A stretch of DNA of 64,000 nt from Lithodes maja (Eukaryota; Arthropoda; Malacostraca; Decapoda; Lithodidae). This document shows, in pieces, positions 10,797 to 19,225 of the stretch. Position 1 is the first letter of the stretch. Each line of letters begins with the position of its first letter. Position numbers and translations under genes: made by a program. The stretch covers positions 1-64,000 of the forward strand of contig JBAKBP010007933.1 in the NCBI GenBank assembly GCA_037953745.1, in the 5' to 3' direction. The notes beneath the pieces were generated by a model, which saw nothing but the letters and a program-made list of their open reading frames with translations, searched no databases and was not told the origin of the DNA.

Positions 10797-11217
10797 AAAT
10801 CAGTCTTTCTTTAAACCTTTTCCCATCCGGGTGGATGGGACTCGTTAGCCTTGGTCGGCAACCCATCTAGGGGAGATAACCTTATAAAAATACGGGTGGA
10901 TGGGACTCGTCAGCCTTGGTCGGCAACCTGTCTAGGGGAGTAAACCTTATACAAATCAGTACTGTTATCTTAGGGTGAAGCAGGTTAGTGGATGGATTAG
11001 CCGCACACCACTGTAGAAAAATAGTGCTAAAAAATACATAAAAGGCCTCAGAGTCAGACGGACCCTAAATTGAGTGGTCAATCCTGTAAGTCCTTCAGTA
11101 AACTGGCATGGGTTGTCCATCTTACAGGGGATAGGTTTGCTTGGGGGCATTTTGTGTATGGCCACCCCCAATAAGGGGAGTAAGGCGTCTGGCAATAGAT
11201 AGATAGAGATAGATATA
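10797..11217 (+). mobile_element. SINE-like element ending in an RTE-type (ATAG)n tail
   Basis: About 420 bp inserted in the LINE F endonuclease. It begins near two tandem ~75-bp units (10845-10950) and ends GGCGTCTGGCAATAGATAG plus ATAG units at ~11188-11212. The last ~45 bp (GGCCACCCCCAATAAGGGG ... GGCAATAG) parallel the 3' end of the RTE-like LINE (GGCCACCCCTTCGGGGATC ... GGCAATAG). No protein-coding potential. A short element sharing its 3' end with a LINE is the expected structure of a SINE mobilised by that LINE. Confidence 0.6.
10845..10955 (+). repeat. Two tandem ~75-bp units (GGTGGATGGGACTCGT type)
   Basis: Each unit contains GGTGGATGGGACTCGT, GCCTTGGTCGGCAAC and CTAGGGGAG. They form the 5' part of the SINE-like element. 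The same pair occurs inverted at 17975-18097. No RNA polymerase III boxes were recognised. Confidence 0.7.
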
Positions 11218-11460
11218 ACACAATCTGCCCACCTCTTTGCCACCAGGAAACCCACCCCTCCCGTACCATGTTAATTACCCTTCCATATAAACTTAAAGCG
11301 TTCATTTTTACCCGAAATCCACCTCGCACTCCCCCCTTTCCACCGGGTTTCCTGGGCACAACATACATCAACTTGTCGTCTCTCTAGCATCTCCGCAATC
11401 TCACCTGTCCTTCATTTCATAGTACCCACATTCACACTTCCAAACCTAAACTTGGGGGAA

Positions 11461-12018
11461 GAATCTGCGGTAGTGTCCTTTTGCAATTTTATATCAACAG
11501 ACTTACGTTTTCTTTGAGTTATTTTTTGTCACGATTGGTATTTTTTGCCAACGTTGAAGGTCACTATCCCCAGGTATCCAGCTCCAGGCAACCCCGGGCA
11601 GTTGTCACCCAAAGACCATAGTGGCCTCGGGGCACCCCACCAGAACCAACCGCAGGGACGCAATCCGTGCGCACACACGGCACTACGGCTGGCCCGGTAT
11701 TATGCGCCTAGTGATAGGGCAGCCTCCCGGTGCGCTACCTCCGGGTTCTGGCCCCTGTACTTCTAGGCGGAAAGTATCAGTCTGTAGATGGTGAAAAACA
11801 CTATGCCCTGTACCCTCTAGGTCCTCTTGGCCTGGATGCACCTCCAGGGGGCCAGAGCTGGACCTGAGCTAGATCCCTCTTCGTCAGCGAGCCGTCATTA
11901 GACGAGTTTGAAGCATGTTTTACATGGGGTGCCTGCTCTGACTAGCCCCCAACCACAGTTGTTGGCTGTGGGCCTAGCCTTTGCCCAGATGGGCTTAACC
12001 TGCAAGGCAGCAGGCAGT
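11461..12018. other. Unassigned stretch upstream of LINE F
   Basis: No gene recognised. The GC-rich part (11560-11770) contains CCAGGCAACCCCGGGCAGTTG and similar words that may be LINE 5' leader. It ends at the TTAA (12019-12022) that opens the piggyBac-type cluster. Confidence 0.3.
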
Positions 12019-12022
12019 TTAA

Positions 12023-12316
12023 CCCTCGGAATCCGGAAGGCCTCATATGAGGCAAAACATAATATTGGCAGGAATCCGGGAGGCCTCATATGAGGCAAAA
12101 TGCGCGGGTAAAATTTTTCATAACACGGCAACCACGCGTCGTATCGAGGTCATCTCAACGGCATTCTACAGACAATTTTTTTTTCTACAATTTGCAAAAC
12201 AATTGACTGCTCTAGGTGGTCTCAATCAGTAGTTACTGAATTATGAAATTTGCCTGTACATAAAGGGCCCCGGACACAGCGATCGGGATCATATCTGGCC
12301 CCCCGGATTTCGGGGG
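12023..12316. mobile_element. TTAA-flanked piggyBac-type MITE (Z)
   Basis: Flanked by TTAA at 12019-12022 and 12317-12320. Left end CCCTCGGAATCCGGAAGGCC and right end (reverse complement) CCCCCGAAATCCGGGGGGCC form imperfect TIRs. A second copy of the left end motif GGAATCCGGGAGGCCTCAT lies at ~12073-12091, giving paired subterminal repeats. The interior includes, on the minus strand, TAGAATGCCGTTGAG, related to a motif in both piggyBacs. No ORF. Confidence 0.65.
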
Positions 12317-12320
12317 TTAA

Positions 12321-12844
12321 CCCGGGAACGGCGAGAACTCTTAAGAGGTTTTGGTGGGCAAGGGCGAGGAACCTCTTAACCTCTCCGCTGCGCAGGTGGG
12401 GTAGTGGCCACCCCTCCCTGTGCAGAGGTATTTAGACTGTTTCCTACACTCAAATCGTCATCGTACCATAAATATCATTAATACTTATCCACATGCGCCT
12501 ATTTTACGTTGATTATAAAGATATTAACCTGTTACAACAATGAAACGAGTGGAAACAGCGTTTGGATGGTCAAAATCAGCAAATTAGATCGGGAGTTACA
12601 TAACTGAAGGCTGAGCCAGCCTGCCACACTTCACGACGTCTGGAGCGACACTGTCGTGTTATTCCCTCTCTTTCTCTCTTTCATTCACTGTGTAGCACAT
12701 ACAAGCACAGCTTGCTTATTAATCGCTATTGATAGCACGAAAATATATCGACGAAATAGGGGAATAAGAGAGAGAATAGGTGATAATTGCAGGGGGGGGG
12801 GGGGGGGATGTGGAGGAGTGATATTTGGCATGGCCAAGGGGTAA
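12321..12844 (-). mobile_element. TTAA-bounded MITE-like unit X, copy 1
   Basis: Bounded by TTAA at 12317-12320 and 12845-12848. On the minus strand it matches units at 17441-17970 and 22073-22713: ATATCACTCCTCCACAT, CAATTATCACCT, TTTTGACCATCCAAAC and GTAAAATAGGCGCAT. The 3' end reads CCCGGG|TTAA on that strand. A G17-type homopolymer sits at 12794-12810. No ORF. Confidence 0.6.
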
Positions 12845-12989
12845 TTAACCCTCCAGCCCCGGGGGCTATAGCTCGCGACTGTGCTGCTGTACCGGGGGTT
12901 TTGACGATCTTTGGCCTATGTTAACTACTCTGTAAGTCAATGAATATGGCATGTAATGTTGTGAATAAAAAAGAATAATGTTCCACAAA

Positions 12990-13055
12990 CCTTCCTCTGT
13001 CGAATGGCGTTGAGTAGAGGTCTCTAGCCCCTCTGGTTGCATAATGGTGAGCGCG
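12990..13055 (+). repeat. Shared piggyBac subterminal motif
   Basis: GAATGGCGTTGAGTAGAGGT followed by CTCTAGCCCCTCTGGTTG. The same block occurs at ~18717-18755 in piggyBac 2 and, diverged, at ~31931-31970 and (inverted) ~12131-12168 in MITEs. Its conservation in several TTAA elements suggests a functional subterminal site, possibly for transposase binding. Confidence 0.6.
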
Positions 13056-13263
13056 GGAAGACGAGTGCTTTTTTATGCGGGAAATTCTTCCCGCGTTCGA
13101 ACGTGTTGCCCCGGCCATGGCTACGACGCACCTAGCCGCTCGCCGCGCCAAAGTATTTATCTCCCTTAGACGATTTTAGTGTTTGATATTGAGAATGTGA
13201 TGTTTATTTGATATTTTCTAGTTATTTTGAGGCCAATTATATAAAATATGTTTATTAGGGTAT

Positions 13264-13968
13264 CACTGTCACTGATATTGCTAATTTTCACTCGATACCG
13301 TACATTTTATTAGTAATTGAGGTAGGTTATTGTTGTATTAGGCACTGATTATTCGTTATTACAGGCGTTTATTATTCTTTGGTCATCAAGTATTGTGTCT
13401 TGTGTCACTTTCACTTTGATAAATATGCTTTAGAGTGTCACTGTCACTGATAATGCTCATTTTCACTCGATACCGTACATTTTATTAGTAATTGAGGTAG
13501 GTTATTGTTGTATTAGGCACTGATTATTCGTTATCACAGGTGTTTATTATACTTTGGCCATCAAATATTAGGTCTTGTGTCACTTTCACTTTGACAAATA
13601 TACTTTAGAGAGTGTCACTGTCACTGATATGCTCATTTTCACTCGATACCGTACATTTTATTAGTAATTGAGGTAGGTTATTGTTGTATTAGGCACTGAT
13701 TATTCGTTATCACTGGTGTTTATTATACTTTGGCCATCAAATATTAGGTCTTGTGTCACTTTCACTTTGACAAATATGCTTTAGAGAGTGTCACTGTCAC
13801 TGATAATGCTCATTTTCACTCGATACCGTACATTTTATTAGTAATTGAGGTAGGTTATTGTTGTATTAGGCACTGATTATTCGTTATCACAGGTATTTAT
13901 TATACTTTGGCCATCAAATATTAGGTCTTGTGTCACTTTCACTTAGTTATATGATTTGTAAACGTTTT
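13264..13968. repeat. Four-unit tandem array, ~176-bp period
   Basis: Units start at about 13264, 13439, 13616 and 13792 with CACTGTCACTGAT. Each contains TCACTCGATACCGTACATT, AATTGAGGTAGGTTATTGTT and TTGTGTCACTTTCACTT. It lies downstream of the transposase inside piggyBac 1. No ORF. Confidence 0.9.
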
Positions 13969-14213
13969 ATATACAATTTATTGTGTCTTTTTTCACTGAT
14001 TTAGATATTTCTATAGGTTCTAATCATATGAATGTCACTTGGTATATACATATGTGTCACTTTCACATGTTATTATGGTGGAATTGTATTTGTATCAATT
14101 TTCTCATAATACATGACTTTTGTATTACAATAAATTGGTTTTCTTCCACTTTTTGCCTATATATAATTATAGTGTACATATTGTCATTTTATTTGGCAAT
14201 TTCAGTATGATTA

Positions 14214-17114
14214 TTAGAACTCCAGCTTGGAGTGGTAATCAAAGAAGCACTCTAAAGCACAGAGTGCCACCTTGCACTCCACACACTCCATGGTTGACTT
14301 TTTACCTGGGTTCGGCCTCACCCTGCTGTTGTAGCAGACATGGCACCGCTTCTGCTGTGTTCTTCCTGATTCATTCTGAGGCAGGGAACCAAGCCTGTGC
14401 CTAATCAAGTATTGAGCAGCCTGCAAGCGGTCGATAACGGCGGGCCCAGGATGTGCCACTGCCCTCTGTGACGTACCATACTTCTCCAGGAGCTCCGTCA
14501 ACACCTGCGTTTGGAACCTCCGCAGGCTATTGAACTTCAGGGGTGGGTTCACATTCCGAAGCTTGTAAATATTGTATGCATTCAGAACTGACATGTCCAC
14601 CATATGCAGAAAGAACTTTTTGTACCATCTGCACGAGGTACGCAGGCAGTCAATGAAGCCTATCTGCATGTCGGACTTGTCCACCAGCCTCATGTTGATG
14701 TTGTAGTCCAGGACAGCATCGGGCTTGGTCACCCTGGCCTGGGTGCGGCGATCCACCTTGCCAGTCTCCACCATTTCCCCCTTGTGGATGGTGGTCAGGA
14801 GGTTGACCTTCCGCTGGTCGTGCCAGTGGATAGCCAGAATGGGTCCCGACTTCTTCTTGAAGACATCACCTTTTTTGGTCTTTGGAGGGAAAGGTGGCAT
14901 GCCCTTCCTTTTCCCTCGTACTGTGCCTACAGTCCCCGTCTTGCGCTCATGCAGGTATTGTGAGAGAGTGGGGGACGTGTAATAATTGTCCGTGTAGAGG
15001 ACGTGATTCTTATGGAAGTAGCGATCCATCATGGCTTGCACCACTGCTCCGCCAAAGCCAATGAGGGGGTCCACAAGCAAGTCCCCTTCCTTCCCACTGT
15101 AGACCAGGAAGTCCAGGACATAGCCAGTTTGGCAGTCGCACAGCACAAAGAATTTTATGCCAAAGCGATGTCTTTTTGAGGGGATGTACTGCCGGAAGCT
15201 GAGTTTTCCCCGGAACAGCACAAGAGACTCGTCAATGACGACCTTGCGGAAGGGCTTGAAGTAGGAGGTGAAGCGTTCTCGCATCATCTCATACAACGTC
15301 CTAATCTTCCACAGCTTGTCTGGGAGGTGGACGTCAAGGTTGGTGACAAGATGGAGCGCTGCGAGGATGTCAAGGTACCGGTCGCGAGCCATATATTTCC
15401 CGAAGGCAGGGGTGGAAATCAGATCATTGGTGATCCAATAGTCAGGCAACCTATGCTTCTTGACATGAGGCATTAGCATGGTGAGTGCCAGGAACACCAT
15501 GAATTCTTTATGAGTCACTGGGGTCCACTTCCTCATGTGGCCCTTGGTCACCTTGCCCAAAAAGTGTACCTGGAATTGGTGCTGCTTATTTGTCTCTTTG
15601 ACAACATAGCCTACCACCTTCTCATCAAAGAATGCCTCAAATAGTTCGTGTGGTGGAGCATTGGGGCCTGCAGGAAAATTGGGGGTAATGCCTGAACCCT
15701 CCAGTACCTCATCAAAAGCTGGAACATCAGGGTTGTATCCATCCCCATCAACTACGTCTTGCCACTGAAAAACGTAGAATGGGTCTTGTCTACGCTGACG
15801 AGGAGCTCCAGCTGGTGGCCCAGCACGCCCAGGGCCAACTCGGGAGGCGCGCGCCCTTGGGCGGCGAGGGCGTCGGCCAGGGCGGCGGGCAGCACGACGG
15901 GCAGCACGACGCCGGGCCAAGCGGATGGGTCGAGGGTCGTCGATGTCCATATAGTCATCGTCAGAGTGGTCATCTTGCCCTGACGGTGGACCTATGTAAT
16001 CATGGCCAGAGTCTTCAGAGAGGTGCCCTTCATCATCAGTGGCCCCCACATAATCTGGCGGGGAACCAGTGATGCGTGGGCGGCGTGCGGGTGGGCGAGG
16101 TGGGGAAGGAGTGGCAGGTGAGGCTGTGTCCCCCCGAGGTCCCGGGCTCCTTGGCCTGCGACGAGTGACAGAAAGCAATGATTCACTTTCACTAGGCCCA
16201 GGTATTGGTGATGCGAGCTCAAAGACTTCTTCAGGAAGACATGTTGAAGGCGGGAGAGGTGGGGAGGACCGTGGGGAAAGTTGCGGGGACAGTTGCGGGG
16301 ACGTATGGCTGGGGCCGGCCGGGGTGGATGCCGCCGCGGGAGCCTCGAACAAAACTCTCTTACTTTTCTTAATTTTCTTCGTATATTTTCTACCTTTCCC
16401 CTTTTCGGCAACAGTATGTCTCCTGTCGGGGGACCTAGGAGGCAAATAGGCCGAAAGTGGGGGGTCCTCAACCCTTGGCAATGGTGGGGGTGGTGGGGCA
16501 GAATGCGGGGCATCCGGGTCATCTTGGGTGGCGTGGGTCGACAAGGGAGACAATGGCGGACGAGAAGGGTCACCACTCTGACCCTCACTCACAGCCTCAT
16601 CCTCACCAAGTAGTTTTGCTTGTTCCCTAGCTGCCGCGGCCGCCTTCTCAAGTATTTTTTGCTTATACAAATGTAGCTTGAAAGGCGATTTACCTGGGGA
16701 AGGGCTTGGAGTCGTGTCACTTATGCGAAATTTGGTGAGTGACCTTGAACTCTCCCACTCACTTACTCTCTCAAGTTCACTGTCTTTAGGTAAACCAGCT
16801 TCCTCAATAACTGGTACATCACCTACATCACTCTCATCACTGTCAATTTCTCTCGCAAATCCCAGGAATTGCTCTTCTTTCTCACTCTGATGGCCATAAT
16901 CACTCGACTTATAATTACTGGAGTCGTCACTGACTTCATCATCAACATTATGCTTGGCATCAGCTCGCTCATAAAGTCTCAAAGTCGTCTCAATACCTCC
17001 GGGAGATAACACATTTAGGCGATGCCGTCGGGGTAAGGCGCGACGAACAAGCAAAGGCGTCGTAGGAAGCACGGTATCGGACACAGCGGAATCACTATTT
17101 GGCGTACTGTCCAT
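14214..17114 (-). CDS. piggyBac transposase, intact
   Basis: Cut-and-paste transposase that excises and inserts at TTAA. I take the ATG at 17114 (MDSTPNSDSAVSD), giving 966 aa; the longer ORF start at 17399 lies outside the transposon end at 17306 and cannot be native. Residues ~1-470 are acidic, Ser/Pro-rich and Arg-rich (RRAARRAARRPGRRPRRP), probably disordered. The transposase domain starts around PAFDEVLEGSGI. The DDD triad is visible: IDESLVLFRG (Asp ~628), YTDNYYTSP (Asp ~709), RLVDKSDMQ (Asp ~812). The C-terminus has a Cys-rich zinc module (CHVC, CVEC, CALEC), as in known piggyBac proteins that use it for end binding. No stops or frameshifts, so it may be recently active. A domesticated host gene is less likely because TIRs and TTAA are intact. 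Confidence 0.92.
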   Translation of the reverse strand: MDSTPNSDSAVSDTVLPTTPLLVRRALPRRHRLNVLSPGGIETTLRLYERADAKHNVDDEVSDDSSNYKSSDYGHQSEKEEQFLGFAREIDSDESDVGDVPVIEEAGLPKDSELERVSEWESSRSLTKFRISDTTPSPSPGKSPFKLHLYKQKILEKAAAAAREQAKLLGEDEAVSEGQSGDPSRPPLSPLSTHATQDDPDAPHSAPPPPPLPRVEDPPLSAYLPPRSPDRRHTVAEKGKGRKYTKKIKKSKRVLFEAPAAASTPAGPSHTSPQLSPQLSPRSSPPLPPSTCLPEEVFELASPIPGPSESESLLSVTRRRPRSPGPRGDTASPATPSPPRPPARRPRITGSPPDYVGATDDEGHLSEDSGHDYIGPPSGQDDHSDDDYMDIDDPRPIRLARRRAARRAARRPGRRPRRPRARASRVGPGRAGPPAGAPRQRRQDPFYVFQWQDVVDGDGYNPDVPAFDEVLEGSGITPNFPAGPNAPPHELFEAFFDEKVVGYVVKETNKQHQFQVHFLGKVTKGHMRKWTPVTHKEFMVFLALTMLMPHVKKHRLPDYWITNDLISTPAFGKYMARDRYLDILAALHLVTNLDVHLPDKLWKIRTLYEMMRERFTSYFKPFRKVVIDESLVLFRGKLSFRQYIPSKRHRFGIKFFVLCDCQTGYVLDFLVYSGKEGDLLVDPLIGFGGAVVQAMMDRYFHKNHVLYTDNYYTSPTLSQYLHERKTGTVGTVRGKRKGMPPFPPKTKKGDVFKKKSGPILAIHWHDQRKVNLLTTIHKGEMVETGKVDRRTQARVTKPDAVLDYNINMRLVDKSDMQIGFIDCLRTSCRWYKKFFLHMVDMSVLNAYNIYKLRNVNPPLKFNSLRRFQTQVLTELLEKYGTSQRAVAHPGPAVIDRLQAAQYLIRHRLGSLPQNESGRTQQKRCHVCYNSRVRPNPGKKSTMECVECKVALCALECFFDYHSKLEF

Positions 17115-17310
17115 GATGGCGTCGGGGTAGATACTGTTGTTGTGGCGTCGTTTACGCCGGGTGGCGCCACCTACCGTCCCATGATACCAAAAATTTACGC
17201 GCGGCCTTCGAAAGCAAGCATGCAAGCAATGGGCGTTCAAGAGCACATCCGGGTTGCGCGGGCCGAGGTTGTTATGGGCGTTCAAGAGCCCATCCGGGTT
17301 GGAGGGGTTA

Positions 17311-17436
17311 AACAAAATACAAAAAACAAAAATTATACTGGGCTGGTTTAAATGTTTTTTTTTTAGGCCTTGAATTATATAAGGAGTTCCGCAGCGCACC
17401 GGTACACCTTATATAAGTAGATCCACACTTGCCGGG
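17311..17436 (-). mobile_element. Short TTAA-bounded piece with a piggyBac-type end (W)
   Basis: 126 bp between TTAA 17307-17310 and TTAA 17437-17440. Reverse complement begins CCCGGCAAGTGTGGATC, close to the left end of unit X copy 3 (CCCGGCAAGCGCGATAGG), followed by two copies of a TTATATAAGG word. Probably a remnant of one end of a unit-X-like element. Confidence 0.45.
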
Positions 17437-17440
17437 TTAA

Positions 17441-17970
17441 GAGGTAAGGCCTAAAAAAACAAAAATCTAAAAGGCCCCAGTAGCACTTAAAACTATTGTT
17501 TTTTTGTTTTTTTCCCTCCATACCTCATATCACTCCTCCACATGTGTCAATATCCCCTCCTTCCCCCCTCCCCCTTCAATTATCACCTCTTTTTCCTCTT
17601 ATTACCATCTTTATTGGTGTACAGGTATTTATCATGCCAATATCTGCAACCCGGTTCCAGGGTGTGGTGTTGTTGCTACCGAGCGTATGGAGTGCGAGAG
17701 AATGAGGGAGGGGAGGTTCAGTGTGGCTGTAGGCTCCAGAGAGAGAGGGTGTACGTCGCTGCTGGCTCACAATTCATGAATGGCCGTTCGGCAAATAATC
17801 GTGATTTTGACCATCCAAACACTATTCGCACTTGTTTTATTGTTGCTACATGTTACTATGTTCATAATAAACGTAAAATAGGCGCATATGAATAAGTAAT
17901 AATGATATTTCTAATATTGCCGCCCAGAAGTGTGGTGTTCACTACACATAGCTAGCTAGCACTTACCGGG
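17441..17970 (+). mobile_element. TTAA-bounded MITE-like unit X, copy 2
   Basis: Bounded by TTAA at 17437-17440 and 17971-17974, ending CACTTACCGGG|TTAA. Shares internal blocks with copies 1 and 3 (ATATCACTCCTCCACAT, CAATTATCACCTCTTTTTCC, TGATTTTGACCATCCAAACA). No ORF of note. Confidence 0.6.
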
Positions 17971-17974
17971 TTAA

Positions 17975-18097
17975 GTAGGGTTTGCTCCCCTAGACAGGTT
18001 GCCGACCACAGCTGACGAGTCCTGTCTACCCTGATTGTGTAGGGTTGTCACCCCTAGATGGGTTGCCAACCAAGGCTAACGAGTCCCATCCACCTGA
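17975..18097 (-). repeat. Inverted copy of the tandem ~75-bp units
   Basis: Minus strand carries two units with GGTGGATGGGACTCGT, TTGGTTGGCAACCCATC and CTAGGGG, matching 10845-10955. It abuts TTAA at 17971, so it may be a SINE-like copy cut by insertion of unit X. Confidence 0.65.
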
Positions 18098-18315
18098 TAT
18101 ATAATATCTAATCTCTACAAACTAATTCATAGGACCAAGAGACCAACTTTTCGCATTAATAATAATAGCTATGTTGTCATTCATTTGATCATTACCTTTG
18201 GATACCTTTGGATGTGTTCGCCGCTCCTCTAGCGGCACCAAGGAGCATTAGTCTAATTTGTATGAATCCTGGCTTGTGACATTACCGGTGAAGTCTTGCA
18301 TTCTAATTGCCGCCA

Positions 18316-18348
<33 letters not shown>

Positions 18349-18559
18349 AAGTACAGTACTGTATGTGTGTGATTTTTTTTCCGGGCTCTGTCTAGTCTTG
18401 AAAAAAAATAAATAAAAAAATGGGGTATGTGCCTGATTATATAGATACAATAGATAGATAGAAGTATTGAACAGAAAGTATCTATTCTTTATGTATACTG
18501 TATGGCATTTACTGATCATATTGTACCTCCCGGTAATCAAATCTGATATCGGTGAGTCT
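18098..18559. other. Non-coding stretch with poly(A) and mini-repeat
   Basis: No gene. Contains the mini-repeat at 18196-18250 and a poly(A) run at about 18319-18346 after GCCGCCACT, which may be the tail of a small retroposon. Then AT-rich sequence to the TTAA at 18560. Confidence 0.4.
18196..18250 (-). repeat. Mini-repeat with GCCGCTC hairpin (5'-truncated copy)
   Basis: Minus strand reads GCTCCTTGGTGCCGCTAG, AGGAGCGGCGAACACATC, then CAAAGGTATCCAAAGGTAA. It matches the 3' half of the 107-bp insertion at 53590-53696. The stem GCCGCT/AGCGGC is retained. Confidence 0.7.
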
Positions 18560-19225
18560 TTAACCCTTCCTACCCGGGCAGCCTTTCTTAAGGACGGAGG
18601 CTGTATCCGGGCGATTTGGCTGAAAACACAACAAAAGTAAACTAAGGCTAATCTCGCTTAATATACTACCTACATTAATCAAACATATGTCAAAATGTAC
18701 GCCTTACCTTGCCGCGTAGAATGGCGTTGAGTAGAGCTTTCTAGCTCAACTGGTTCAGAAGTGATGGTGATGGAAGTGGAGGTAACGTTTGCCGCGTATT
18801 TACCTCGCCGCGTCCGAACGCTCAACCGCGGCCCAGGCTACGACGAACGTTTTGACTCATTGCTCTACCTTGAATTATGGCGGGAAGCGATTTTTTAGTG
18901 TTTTATTGTTTATTATGCCATATATTATTGTTATTATGTTATTTTCACTCAATAAAGTTATTTTTCTGAAGTAATTTTTGTCTCTGTCACTTATACTTAG
19001 TTTTATTGTTATTATTATAGTAGTTATGATTATTTATACTGGACTATGGTAATTGATAGTGTCATTTTCACTTGTTTATTGTTAGGAATATATATTTTAG
19101 TGTCACTTTCACTTGTTCATATTGTTCTGAAGGCACTTATTATTACTTATGTGTGTCTCTTTTACTTATACTTAGTTATATTATTATTATTATTATTGAG
19201 TGTCACTATCACTGTCACTTACACT

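Larger units (their letters stand above)
6870..11460 (-). mobile_element. Decayed APE-type LINE (family F) split by nested insertions
   Basis: A minus-strand non-LTR retrotransposon read from about 11460 down to 6870. Order: endonuclease (11460-10437), connector, reverse transcriptase, then a C-terminal zinc-finger-containing segment. It is interrupted by a SINE-like element (about 10797-11217), a foldback TIR element (8875-10434) and a scrap of RTE tail (about 7313-7345), plus stops and frameshifts. Removing the TIR element with one TA rejoins the reading frame exactly. The protein style (GGDLNGHVG, VGVHQGSVLSPLLF) is that of widespread invertebrate endonuclease/RT elements near RTE; the clade is not resolved here. 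Confidence 0.8.
10437..11460 (-). pseudogene. LINE F endonuclease (APE-like) remnant
   Basis: Translating the minus strand with frame changes gives successive APE endonuclease signatures: FGSVNVGT and VDVCCAQETRWKGG (E of the catalytic site) near 11440-11340, GTGGVGFLVAKRWADCVI near 11265-11215, an YAPQAGLARDVKER-like stretch with stops near 10755-10715, and GGDLNGHVG (the GDxN motif) near 10645. After GDLNGHVG the frame stays open through GRRNLGGEYILEHC. An insertion of ~420 bp separates the CVI end from the YAPQ part. Nicks target DNA in the family; here clearly dead. Confidence 0.75.
12849..17306 (-). mobile_element. piggyBac transposon 1 (apparently complete)
   Basis: TTAA at 12845-12848 and 17307-17310. 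Ends: CCCTCCAGCCCCGGGGGC at left and CCCCTCCAACCCGGATGGGC (reverse complement) at right. Paired subterminal repeats at the transposase-proximal end (GGGCGTTCAAGAGC...CATCCGGGTTG at ~17232 and ~17279). Contains one intact transposase gene on the minus strand, a 4-unit tandem array in the 3' region, and GTGTCACTTTCACTT repeats. TTAA duplication plus a DDD transposase identify piggyBac. Confidence 0.9.

Noticed and set aside
17115..17399. N-terminal 95-codon extension of piggyBac transposase 1
   Set aside because: It runs past the transposon end and TTAA at 17306-17310, so it cannot be part of the native gene.
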